From positions 18,561-32,290 of the forward strand of contig DEIH01000087.1 of assembly GCA_002352375.1 (NCBI GenBank): 13,730 nucleotides of DNA. The letters are read 5' to 3'. The notes under the pieces are model-generated. The model made no database searches. It was not told the DNA's origin and saw only the letters and a list, made by a program, of their open reading frames with translations. Origin of the DNA: Spirochaeta sp. UBA2779 (GTDB lineage Bacteria > Spirochaetota > Spirochaetia > DSM-2461). Positions 1 through 6,419 of this stretch are shown here, piece by piece; position 1 is the stretch's first letter, and each line of letters opens with the position of its first letter. The position numbers and the translations under genes were made by a program.

Positions 1-780
1 CCGGTGGAACTTCTTGCCTGGAGGGTGGCCGGAGCGGGAATAGTCGCCTGGCTTATCGTTCTTCTCAGAAAACGGCCACTGAGCCGCAGTAATATAAATA
101 GTAAGGTTGCAGGTTATCTATTAATGGCTGCGGTACTCATCAGCTGTAACTGGGGTCTCTATTTATGGGCTGTATCCTCAGGGAGAATTGTTGAAGCCAG
201 CCTGGGATACTACATCAACCCGTTGATTAACGTTCTCCTCGGTGTGATTTTCTTTTCTGAACGGATGGGGCGTATCCGTTATATTGCTATTTTTCTTGCC
301 TCTGCCGCTGTTATTTTGATGACCCTGGAAAGCGGCGTATTTCCCTGGCTGAGTCTGGTTCTGGCGTTCTCCTTCGGGTTCTATGGCCTTGCTGTGAAGC
401 ATCTTTCTTCAGAAATTGACAGTATTGAGGTTCTGGCCTGGGAAACACTGCTGTTGAGTCCTATTGCTATTGTGTATCTTGTATTCAGGGGAGTTGGAGG
501 TTTACTTCATTTTACCGGATTCGGCACAGTAGTAACGCTGCTGCTGGTTCTTGCCGGATTGGTAACACTTTTACCTCTATGGCTGTTCGGAGTCGGGGCA
601 AAACGTATAACCTTGAGTACTTTGGGCTTTCTTCAGTATCTGGCCCCCACCATCATGCTTCTTCTTGGGGTTTTCGTTTATGGGGAACACTTCGGATTAT
701 TCCGGGGAATCGCATTTTTCCTGGTTGCAGCGGCTCTGGTATTGTATTCAACAACGCTTGTAAATCACTCCCATTCTTGA
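1..780 (+). CDS. rarD: RarD-like EamA-family transporter (5' partial)
   Basis: This is the C-terminal part (259 codons) of an inner-membrane drug/metabolite transporter of the EamA superfamily, closest in feel to RarD ('chloramphenicol-sensitive protein'). The frame is open from base 1, so the true start lies upstream; GTG at position 4 is an internal valine. The first visible residues, PVELLAWRVAGAG, match the RarD segment after the first helix (E-L-L-A-x-R-x), so about 35-40 residues are missing from a usual length near 295. The rest is a succession of hydrophobic helices with few charges; the stretch ISCNWGLYLWAV and the repeat-like GFLQYLAPTIMLLLGVFVYGE are typical of RarD. The substrate of RarD proteins is not firmly established. 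No intrinsic terminator is visible between this gene and pdxS, 69 bases downstream. Family assignment is confident; the exact subgroup is less so. Confidence 0.85.
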   Translation, partial: PVELLAWRVAGAGIVAWLIVLLRKRPLSRSNINSKVAGYLLMAAVLISCNWGLYLWAVSSGRIVEASLGYYINPLINVLLGVIFFSERMGRIRYIAIFLASAAVILMTLESGVFPWLSLVLAFSFGFYGLAVKHLSSEIDSIEVLAWETLLLSPIAIVYLVFRGVGGLLHFTGFGTVVTLLLVLAGLVTLLPLWLFGVGAKRITLSTLGFLQYLAPTIMLLLGVFVYGEHFGLFRGIAFFLVAAALVLYSTTLVNHSHS

Positions 781-849
781 CACTTTGACGGCACAGTGGT
801 TATCTAAGACGATGAGTTTGTAAATAGCTGTATAGAGAGGTAATCGGTT

Positions 850-1755
850 ATGAGTGAAAAAATATGGTCGGGAAGACAGAGCTCTGAATGGAGAAAGAAT
901 GTCGGTCTGGCTGAAATGCTGAAAGGCGGAGTTATTATGGATGTGGTAACTCCCGAGCAGGCTGTAATTGCCGCAGAAGCCGGTGCTTCAGCTGTTATGG
1001 CTCTGGAAAGAGTACCTGCAGATATTCGAGCCGATGGCGGGGTTTCCCGTATGTCGGACCCAAAGATGATTAAGGGTATACAGGAAGCTGTCAGTATTCC
1101 GGTAATGGCGAAATGCCGTATCGGTCATTTTATGGAAGCTCGAATCCTCGAAGCTCTGGGTGTTGATTTTATTGATGAAAGTGAGGTTCTCACGCCGGCG
1201 GACGATCAGTATCATGTGGATAAAACCTCCTTCAAAGTTCCTTTTGTCTGCGGCTGCCGAAATCTCGGCGAGGCTCTGCGGCGTATCGGCGAAGGTGCTG
1301 TTATGATTCGAACCAAGGGTGAGGCCGGTACCGGAGATGTTATCGAAGCGGTACGGCATATGCGTACCCTGATGGATGAGATTCATGTACTTACCGTAAT
1401 GCCTAAAGATCAGCTGATGAGCGCCGCCCGGGATATGGGTGCCCCATACGATCTTGTTGAAGAAGTGGCCAGAATCGGCCGACTGCCGGTCCCCAATTTT
1501 TCTGCCGGTGGTGTGGCCACTCCTGCAGATGCGGCTCTGATGATGCATCTGGGAGCCGAATCCGTGTTTGTCGGGTCGGGTATCTTTAAATCCGGAGACC
1601 CCGCTCGAAGGGCCAAGGCCATTGTTGAAGCAGTTACCAACTACAAAGATCCGGCAAAGCTGGCAGAGATATCTGAAGACCTGGGTGAGCCCATGGTTGG
1701 TATTAACTGTGATGATTTAAGCGAAAAGGAACGGCTGGCTTCCCGGGGCTGGTAA
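850..1755 (+). CDS. pdxS: Pyridoxal 5'-phosphate synthase lyase subunit PdxS
   Basis: PdxS is the (beta/alpha)8-barrel synthase subunit of the DXP-independent vitamin B6 pathway. It condenses ribose 5-phosphate, glyceraldehyde 3-phosphate and ammonia (delivered by PdxT) to PLP in the cytosol. The 301-residue protein is full length for the family and extremely conserved. By alignment with Bacillus subtilis PdxS from memory, D31 (in GGVIMD), K88 (in VMAKCRIGH) and K156 (in RTKGEAGTG) correspond to catalytic D24, K81 and K149. Other landmarks are [38 protein letters not shown] and [13 protein letters not shown]. The N-terminus is about 7 residues longer than in B. subtilis. ATG at 850 is preceded by AGAGAGG (834-840), a good ribosome site. 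PdxT follows after 6 bases, so the two are certainly co-transcribed. Confidence 0.98.
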   Translation: MSEKIWSGRQSSEWRKNVGLAEMLKGGVIMDVVTPEQAVIAAEAGASAVMALERVPADIRADGGVSRMSDPKMIKGIQEAVSIPVMAKCRIGHFMEARILEALGVDFIDESEVLTPADDQYHVDKTSFKVPFVCGCRNLGEALRRIGEGAVMIRTKGEAGTGDVIEAVRHMRTLMDEIHVLTVMPKDQLMSAARDMGAPYDLVEEVARIGRLPVPNFSAGGVATPADAALMMHLGAESVFVGSGIFKSGDPARRAKAIVEAVTNYKDPAKLAEISEDLGEPMVGINCDDLSEKERLASRGW

Positions 1756-1761
1756 AAATTA

Positions 1762-2370
1762 GTGCCGGACAGAAAAACTATCGGCGTCCTGGCCCTACAG
1801 GGCGCCTTTGCCCGTCATATAGACGTTGTTAAATCTCTGGGTGTATCGACTGTTGAGCTGCGGGATCCTGATGATCTTCCGGGTATTAACGCTTTGATTA
1901 TCCCCGGCGGTGAGAGTACCGCAATGAGTAAGATGCTGGTAAGATGGGGACTGATTGAACCACTGCAGAAACTGATTAAAGGCGGCCTCCCGGTGTTCGG
2001 TACCTGTGCCGGACTTATCCTTCTTGCCGATCGGTTGAAGGACTGGGATGCTCTTCCACGTCTCGGGGGGCTTAACATTACAGTTGCCAGGAATGCCTAT
2101 GGCCGTCAGCTCGACAGCTTTGAAGCTTCTTTGAATATCACTATTCCAGGTTCTCCCGAGTTCTCAGAATCAGCTATGGAGGGGGTTTTTATTCGAGCTC
2201 CCCGTATTCCTGCAGATAGTGTGGGCAGTGGCGTTGAGGTTCTCTGTTCTTATGATGGCTTTCCGGTTCTTGTGAGGCAGGAGAATATCCTCGGAGCGGC
2301 TTTTCACCCGGAACTCACCGGGGACAACCGGCTTCATGAGTGGTTTTTAAGGGAAATAATCAACCCGTAG
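1762..2370 (+). CDS. pdxT: Pyridoxal 5'-phosphate synthase glutaminase subunit PdxT
   Basis: PdxT is a class I glutamine amidotransferase that hydrolyses glutamine and channels ammonia to PdxS. The protein has 202 residues, normal for the family. The catalytic triad is visible: C82 in the nucleophile elbow FGTCAGLILLA, and H182 and E184 in FHPELTGD near the C-terminus. The oxyanion/substrate motif PGGESTAMSK (residues 48-57) and the family segment FIRAPRI are also present. The start is GTG at 1762, only 6 bases after the pdxS stop; the sole ribosome-site-like sequence is the G-rich end of pdxS, so translation is probably coupled. The N-terminal pattern TIGVLALQGAFARH fits the family and supports this start. 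No convincing terminator follows. Confidence 0.97.
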   Translation: MPDRKTIGVLALQGAFARHIDVVKSLGVSTVELRDPDDLPGINALIIPGGESTAMSKMLVRWGLIEPLQKLIKGGLPVFGTCAGLILLADRLKDWDALPRLGGLNITVARNAYGRQLDSFEASLNITIPGSPEFSESAMEGVFIRAPRIPADSVGSGVEVLCSYDGFPVLVRQENILGAAFHPELTGDNRLHEWFLREIINP

Positions 2371-2399
2371 TAACAGCATATATTACTTGGAAGAGGCAT

Positions 2400-2432
2400 T
2401 TATGTAATTTTTCTGGAAATAAATTTACATAA
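2400..2432. promoter_or_regulatory. Inverted repeat upstream of the nucleobase permease, overlapping its -35 box
   Basis: TTATGTAA (2400-2407) and TTACATAA (2425-2432) are perfect 8-base inverted arms separated by 17 bases. The right arm overlaps the -35 hexamer of the predicted permease promoter. The AT-rich arms and lack of a following T-run make an intrinsic terminator unlikely; binding by a dimeric regulator is the more natural reading. The regulator is unknown. It could be chance in AT-rich DNA. Confidence 0.45.
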
Positions 2433-2454
2433 TTGTTGTAAGTCAGGGTATAAT
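2424..2454 (+). promoter_or_regulatory. Predicted sigma-70-type promoter of the nucleobase permease
   Basis: TTTACA (2424-2429) and a consensus TATAAT (2449-2454) are separated by 19 bases, slightly long. Transcription would begin near 2461, leaving a leader of about 105 bases before ATG 2566. The leader contains a weak stem, TAAATAC (2483-2489) with GTATTTA (2513-2519), and a T7 run at 2528-2534. I could not match it to a known riboswitch. The ribosome site GGAGG (2552-2556) lies 9 bases before the start codon. Confidence 0.5.
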
Positions 2455-2565
2455 CCCCTCTGATTGTCAGGAAATCGTGTTATAAATACATGAAGAACTG
2501 ATCTATTTGTAGGTATTTAAAAATCGGTTTTTTTATATTAATCACTTTTCTGGAGGAATTACAGA

Positions 2566-4062
2566 ATGTCAGAAGCAGCGAAACCCACCGAACATTCGGG
2601 CTGGGTTGTTTATCCAATCGGAAGCAAACCCCCCTGGGGTCTGTCAATTTTACTGGGGCTTCAGCAGTACCTTACCATGTTCGGTTCAACGGTACTTATC
2701 CCCTTCATTGTCGGTGGTGCCATGGGCATGCCGACCGAGGAGCTTGCTCTTCTTATTTCAACCATGTTCTTTGTCTCAGGTATCACGACTCTGATTCAGC
2801 AGTCCAAGATTGGAAACAGGCTGCCTATTATTCAGGGTGGAACTTTCTCCTTCCTGGGACCCATGTTCGCCATCGTCGGTATGGTAGCCGCTCAGGAAAT
2901 GGGTTGGCAGGTGATGATTCAGCAGGTATCCGCGGCAGTTATGTTCGCATCCCTGTTTGAAATTATTCTTGGTTACACCGGTCTGATCGGTAAAATCAAA
3001 AAGTACGCCAGTCCCGTTGTTATCGGTCCCACCATTGCTATGATCGGTTTAGCCCTTTTCGGTATCGGTGTTCCCTGGATGGCCGGTAACTGGGTTGTTT
3101 CCGGTGTTACTCTGCTGGCACTGATTATTTATTCTCAGGTATTCAGCCGCAAGAGCAGAGTTTTCATGCTCTTCCCCGTTCTCCTTGCTGTTCTTACCGG
3201 TTGGGCCGTTGCCGCTATCGGAACTGCTGCCGGATGGATTCCAGAAGGCAATGCCGGGAATGTCAGTGGTCAGGCCAATCTGATCGCAGCTGCCCCGTGG
3301 ATGAGCTTCCGTCCCATGCTTCCCTTCAAATGGGGATTCCCTCAGCTTAACAGCATCACTGTAGCCGGTTCTTTCGGTATGCTGGCCGGATTCCTGGCTT
3401 CCATGATTGAATCTGTGGGTGACTACTACTCCTGTGCACGTATCTCCGAAGCTCCAGTTCCCACTGCTAAAATGATCTCCAAGGGTCTTGGTGCTGAGGG
3501 AGTCGGATGTCTGATTGCCAGTGTTTTTCAGACAGGAAACGGAACCACCAGTTACTCCGAGAATATCGGAGCCATCGGTCTCACCCGTGTAGCAAGCCGC
3601 CGTGTAATTATTACCGGATCCTTTGTTATGCTGGTTCTTCCCATTTTCGGTAAGTTTGGAGCCACTCTGGCAACCCTGCCTCAGCCTGTTGTCGGTTCCA
3701 TGTTTGTGGGTATGTTCGGTCTTATCGCTGCCGTCGGTTTATCAAACCTTCAGTTTGTCAACATGAACAACTCCCGGAACCTCTTTATTATCGGTTTGTC
3801 CTTCTTTGCCGGTCTTTCTGTACCCGCTCAGTTCGGTGCCAATCCTCTTGACTGGTCGAGTTTCGGACAGTTCTGGGCCGTTATCGGAAATATTCTTCAG
3901 GCTATTTTTGCCAGCGGCATGGCTGTAACAGCTATTGTCGGACTTATTCTGGACAACACGATTCCCGGTGCAACCACCAAAGAACGCGGTCTGGATCAGT
4001 GGGCATCTGAAGCTACAGAAGAAGCCTGGGTAACAGCTGAAGCTGAATGGGCCAAGCTTTAA
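2566..4062 (+). CDS. NCS2 nucleobase:cation symporter (uracil/xanthine permease family, SLC23-like)
   Basis: This is a multi-spanning inner-membrane symporter of the nucleobase-ascorbate (NAT/NCS2) family; likely substrates are uracil, xanthine or related rings. The NAT signature is complete: E332-N-I-G-A-I-G-L-T-R341, preceded by FQTGNGTTSYS. The TM8 region, MIESVGDYYSCARIS, supplies E282 and D286, equivalent to the transport-critical acidic residues of UraA and XanQ. The N-terminal PPWGLSILLGLQQYLTMFG and the RVASRRVI segment resemble eukaryotic SLC23/NAT proteins more than UraA. At 498 residues it is longer than UraA/PbuX (about 430-440) because of a central insertion (about 220-260) and a charged C-terminal tail (about 470-498). 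TM1 normally carries a Gln-His pair; here it is Q33-Q34, so the histidine is replaced. Downstream ring-opening enzymes suggest import for catabolism. The exact substrate cannot be read from sequence. Confidence 0.93.
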   Translation: MSEAAKPTEHSGWVVYPIGSKPPWGLSILLGLQQYLTMFGSTVLIPFIVGGAMGMPTEELALLISTMFFVSGITTLIQQSKIGNRLPIIQGGTFSFLGPMFAIVGMVAAQEMGWQVMIQQVSAAVMFASLFEIILGYTGLIGKIKKYASPVVIGPTIAMIGLALFGIGVPWMAGNWVVSGVTLLALIIYSQVFSRKSRVFMLFPVLLAVLTGWAVAAIGTAAGWIPEGNAGNVSGQANLIAAAPWMSFRPMLPFKWGFPQLNSITVAGSFGMLAGFLASMIESVGDYYSCARISEAPVPTAKMISKGLGAEGVGCLIASVFQTGNGTTSYSENIGAIGLTRVASRRVIITGSFVMLVLPIFGKFGATLATLPQPVVGSMFVGMFGLIAAVGLSNLQFVNMNNSRNLFIIGLSFFAGLSVPAQFGANPLDWSSFGQFWAVIGNILQAIFASGMAVTAIVGLILDNTIPGATTKERGLDQWASEATEEAWVTAEAEWAKL

Positions 4063-4084
4063 TCCTTATCTAGTACTTTAATCC

Positions 4085-4109
4085 GGACGGAATACTTGTT
4101 GTTCCGTCC
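4085..4109 (+). terminator. Hairpin after the permease gene, possible weak terminator
   Basis: GGACGGAA (4085-4092) pairs perfectly with TTCCGTCC (4102-4109) around a 9-base loop, 22 bases after the permease stop. Only TTCT follows, not a proper T-run. It may act as a partial terminator or an mRNA 3'-end stabiliser that separates permease expression from the downstream genes. It could also be the 5' half of the tRNA-like element directly after it. Confidence 0.45.
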
Positions 4110-4112
4110 TTC

Positions 4113-4145
4113 TGGTACGGCCGGGTTCGACTCCCGGCCGTTCCA
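4113..4145 (+). other. T-arm-like hairpin resembling the 3' end of a tRNA or tmRNA
   Basis: ACGGCCGGG (4117-4125) pairs with CCCGGCCGT (4133-4141) around the 7-base loop TTCGACT, which fits the T-loop consensus exactly (T54 T55 C56 R57 A58). After the T-stem strand CCCGG comes CCGTTCC and an A, laid out like acceptor strand plus discriminator base; no CCA is encoded. The region upstream lacks a normal tRNA body: only GGACGG at 4085-4090 could stand for the 5' acceptor strand, with one base missing. It is not a functional tRNA as far as I can see. Options are a tRNA/tmRNA 3' remnant such as an old integration scar, a degenerate tRNA, or simply a very stable hairpin (12 pairs with one mismatch if GG/CC at the base is included). 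Confidence 0.5.
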
Positions 4146-4163
4146 AATTCAAGGAGATTTACA

Positions 4164-4385
4164 ATGCGCAGAAAAATCATTGTGATATCGATGATTATCC
4201 TGTTAATTGCCCTGTTTTATATGATATTCAATATGGGGAGTGAGACAGGACTGCAGAGGTTCTTTATTTCAGATCCCTCAAAGGATATCTGGCTGCTCCT
4301 GGCAATCGGATTGGGGGTATTCTCACTGAATCTCCTGATGATGCGTGATGCTGAGGAACAGAAGAACAAGAATGATAAACGTTAA
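4164..4385 (+). CDS. Small two-helix membrane protein of unknown function
   Basis: I do not recognise this 73-residue protein. It has two hydrophobic segments, about residues 5-23 (IIVISMIILLIALFYMIF) and 41-60 (IWLLLAIGLGVFSLNLLMM), joined by a polar loop, and a highly charged tail (RDAEEQKNKNDKR). The tail and the MRRK N-terminus are both expected on the cytoplasmic side. A strong ribosome site, AAGGAG, precedes ATG 4164, which supports a real gene despite the small size. Its end overlaps the next gene by 14 bases, implying translational coupling and a joint role. The pair sits between the permease and the hydantoinase, so it may form an accessory of that pathway, but this is inference from position only. 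Confidence 0.72.
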   Translation: MRRKIIVISMIILLIALFYMIFNMGSETGLQRFFISDPSKDIWLLLAIGLGVFSLNLLMMRDAEEQKNKNDKR

Positions 4386-4833
4386 TGTTGTCGTCAAAAT
4401 TGTTCTAGCTGCCGTTCTGGTTGGCGGTCTTATCAGCTATTTTGCCCTGAAACGCCATATGGCACTTCGCCGGGTGAAAGCCTACACCGGCGGTAAGGTG
4501 CCGGAAACGATGGATTTCGGTGTGATATTTTATGGTTTTTCCTCTGATGAAGGCCGCCTGAAACCTCGGAAAGGGGTTATCCTCGCTACCTCTGATGCCC
4601 TGGTTTTCATCTGCGCGGAATTACAACCGGAAATAGTTGAAATTCCCTGGAAACATCTGGCCGGCTGGCTGCCTTTAGGTGAGTTCCGCGGCAGGCCTTT
4701 GAACAACAAAATCCTGGTATTGAGAATTGACGGCGACATCGGGGTATCCAGGGATGCCGGCTTTGCACTTCCAAGACCTGAATTCTGGACAAGCCTGATG
4801 AATATAGCAATAAAATCAGGGAAAAAAGATTAA
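4372..4833 (+). CDS. Membrane-anchored protein of unknown function with a possible PH-like domain
   Basis: This 153-residue protein has one N-terminal transmembrane segment (about residues 4-24, VNVVVKIVLAAVLVGGLISYF) followed by a soluble domain of about 120 residues. The soluble part has alternating beta-strand-like stretches (GVILATSDALVFICAE, VEIPWKHLAGWLP, NKILVLRID) and ends in a helix (FWTSLMNIAIK), which resembles bacterial PH/GRAM-like domains; this is a fold guess, not a family hit. I chose ATG 4372 because it gives a clean signal-anchor; an in-frame ATG at 4345 adds nine residues (MMLRNRRTR) inside the preceding gene and cannot be excluded. The GAGG at 4353-4356 is rather distant, so translation probably depends on coupling to the overlapping upstream gene. 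Confidence 0.7.
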   Translation: MINVNVVVKIVLAAVLVGGLISYFALKRHMALRRVKAYTGGKVPETMDFGVIFYGFSSDEGRLKPRKGVILATSDALVFICAELQPEIVEIPWKHLAGWLPLGEFRGRPLNNKILVLRIDGDIGVSRDAGFALPRPEFWTSLMNIAIKSGKKD

Positions 4834-4844
4834 ATTAGTTTATC

Positions 4845-4863
4845 ACAGCCATTAAATGGCTGT
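4845..4863. promoter_or_regulatory. Palindrome upstream of the hydantoinase gene
   Basis: ACAGCCATT (4845-4853) and AATGGCTGT (4855-4863) form a perfect 9-base inverted repeat around a single A. As RNA it gives a 7-pair stem with a 5-base loop and no T-run, so it is a poor terminator. It falls just before a possible -10 TATACT (4864-4869), with a weak -35 TTATCA (4840-4845) 18 bases upstream. An operator in a promoter spacer is therefore possible. The remaining leader to ATG 4948 shows only the ribosome site AAGGAG (4933-4938). Confidence 0.4.
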
Positions 4864-4947
4864 TATACTGAAAGATGTCCTTGCGGAGTTTATTAGTTAA
4901 TATCCGTTTGGTTTGAGAAAATTTGAGATAGTAAGGAGATTCTAAGG

Positions 4948-6360
4948 ATGCGTAAAATTATTAAGGGCGGAACGATTATTACTGCTGGAGACACCATTAA
5001 AGCTGATGTATTAATCGAAGACAGTATTATTACTGCTATCGGAAATCTGGCCGGGGATGTCCGGAAAGATGATGAGGTTATCGATGCTTCGGGACTCCTG
5101 GTAATGCCCGGTGGAATAGACCCCCATACACACCTGGAAATGCCTTTTGGCGGTACTGTATCTTCAGATGACTTTTTTACCGGTCATCGGGCGGCGGCAT
5201 TCGGCGGAACCACTACTCATATAGATTTTGCATTGCAGGCGAAAGGTGAGGGTCTTGTTGACGGTATTAATACCTGGAAATCCCGGGCTAAAGACAAAGC
5301 TGCCATAGACTACGGTTTTCACATAGCCGTTACCGATCCTACTGATGAAACAATTGCCGAGATTCCTTCTATAGCAGAAGAAGGGGTTACCAGCCTCAAA
5401 GTTTTCCTGGCTTATAAAAACGTGTTCCAGGTTGATGATACCGCTTTCCTGCGGATTCTTGAGAAGGCTGGCGGATCGGGAATGCTCACTATGGTGCATG
5501 CGGAAAACGGTGATGCCATTTCCCTGGCCACCGATCGTCTTCTGGCGGAAGGTAAGACTGAGATGAAGTACCACAATGTGGCTCATACAGCTATTATTGA
5601 AGCAGAAGCCACCAGCCGGGCTGTGGACTTTGTTGAGATAACAGGTTCTCCGCTTTATGTCGTACATGTGGCGACGGGTCAGGGGCTTCAGGCTATTCGC
5701 AGAGGCCGCCGAAAAGGGCTTCCCATCATGGCTGAAACCTGCTCTCAGTACCTCACCCTCACTGAAAAGGATATCGAAACCGGCGGATTTGAGGGAGCCA
5801 AGTATATTTGTTCACCACCCCCAAAAACGGCCTGGGATCAGAGTATTATTATGGAATGTATCGGGGATGGAACTATTCAGACTCTGGCTACCGATCACTG
5901 TCCGTTCTGGTTTGACGGAACCAAAGAGGGACGGACACCTGGTAAGGAACTGGGAAAGGATTCCTGGGCTAAAGTTCCCAACGGAGTACCGGGAATCGAA
6001 GACCGTTATGTGGTTCTTTGGCATCTTGGAGTTAACAGCGGTTTGATTACCCCTGAACGCTTTGTTGCTCTTACTTCAGCCAATGCAGCGAAAATTTTCG
6101 GTATGTATCCCAAGAAGGGAACCATCTCTGTAGGAGCAGATGCTGATATTGTTATTTTCGATCCTGAGAAAAAGCATACAATCAGTGCTGATACCCACCA
6201 TATGAACGTGGATTACAACGTCTATGAGGGAATGGAAGTAACAGGCTGGCCTGTCCGGGTTCTTTCCCGGGGCCGCACTCTGGTGGATAACGGTGAATGG
6301 AAAGGAGAAGCCGGATATGGTGAGTTTATCTCCCGGAGTACCGGTGGAGCGGTTCTTTAA
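4948..6360 (+). CDS. hydA: Dihydropyrimidinase / D-hydantoinase
   Basis: This cytosolic binuclear zinc amidohydrolase reversibly opens dihydropyrimidine or 5-substituted hydantoin rings to N-carbamoyl-beta-alanine or N-carbamoyl-amino acids. The 470-residue length is normal. Metal ligands are all visible: H60 and H62 in GGIDPHTHLEM, the carboxylated lysine K151 in VTSLKVFLAYK, H184 in MVHAENGD, H240 in YVVHVATGQG, and D316 in LATDHCPF. Y156 corresponds to the substrate-binding tyrosine of the family. These features separate it from allantoinase and dihydroorotase, although natural substrate (dihydrouracil, dihydrothymine or a hydantoin) cannot be decided. AAGGAG stands 9 bases before ATG. The carbamoyl-hydrolysing gene follows after 59 bases with no terminator, giving the usual two-step pair. 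The symbol hydA is used here in the dihydropyrimidinase sense, not hydrogenase. Confidence 0.95.
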   Translation: MRKIIKGGTIITAGDTIKADVLIEDSIITAIGNLAGDVRKDDEVIDASGLLVMPGGIDPHTHLEMPFGGTVSSDDFFTGHRAAAFGGTTTHIDFALQAKGEGLVDGINTWKSRAKDKAAIDYGFHIAVTDPTDETIAEIPSIAEEGVTSLKVFLAYKNVFQVDDTAFLRILEKAGGSGMLTMVHAENGDAISLATDRLLAEGKTEMKYHNVAHTAIIEAEATSRAVDFVEITGSPLYVVHVATGQGLQAIRRGRRKGLPIMAETCSQYLTLTEKDIETGGFEGAKYICSPPPKTAWDQSIIMECIGDGTIQTLATDHCPFWFDGTKEGRTPGKELGKDSWAKVPNGVPGIEDRYVVLWHLGVNSGLITPERFVALTSANAAKIFGMYPKKGTISVGADADIVIFDPEKKHTISADTHHMNVDYNVYEGMEVTGWPVRVLSRGRTLVDNGEWKGEAGYGEFISRSTGGAVL

Positions 6361-6419
6361 GTAACAGACAACTCCACTTGAAATTCAGGGGAGATTTAAT
6401 AGAAGTATGAGGAAGCATT

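Noticed and set aside
785..813. Promoter for pdxS from TTGACG at 785-790
   Set aside because: No acceptable -10 box lies 16-18 bases downstream (the bases there read GACGAT), so the promoter is not supported.
988..1548. Antisense open frame of 186 codons inside pdxS
   Set aside because: It lies wholly opposite a highly conserved gene, its translation shows no family motif, and it has no own gene context; a shadow of pdxS codon use.
2513..2534. Intrinsic terminator or attenuator at the T7 run in the permease leader
   Set aside because: The T-run has no GC-bearing stem directly before it; only an A-run/T-run pairing is possible, which would be too weak alone.
2455..2565. Purine, preQ1 or PyrR-type leader element before the nucleobase permease
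   Set aside because: I found neither the conserved purine-riboswitch core nor a PyrR binding loop. The visible stem is AT-only and weak, so I list only a promoter and an undefined leader.
4085..4145. Functional tRNA gene
   Set aside because: Only a T-arm and acceptor-like 3' strand are present; at about 61 bases there is no room for D and anticodon arms, so I do not call a tRNA.
4345..4371. Longer start for the PH-like membrane protein
   Set aside because: It would add MMLRNRRTR inside the upstream gene with no ribosome site; the ATG at 4372 gives a cleaner membrane anchor. Not strictly excluded.
5164..5667. Antisense open frame of 167 codons inside the dihydropyrimidinase gene
   Set aside because: Fully covered by a gene with all metal ligands in place; the antisense product has no recognisable pattern.
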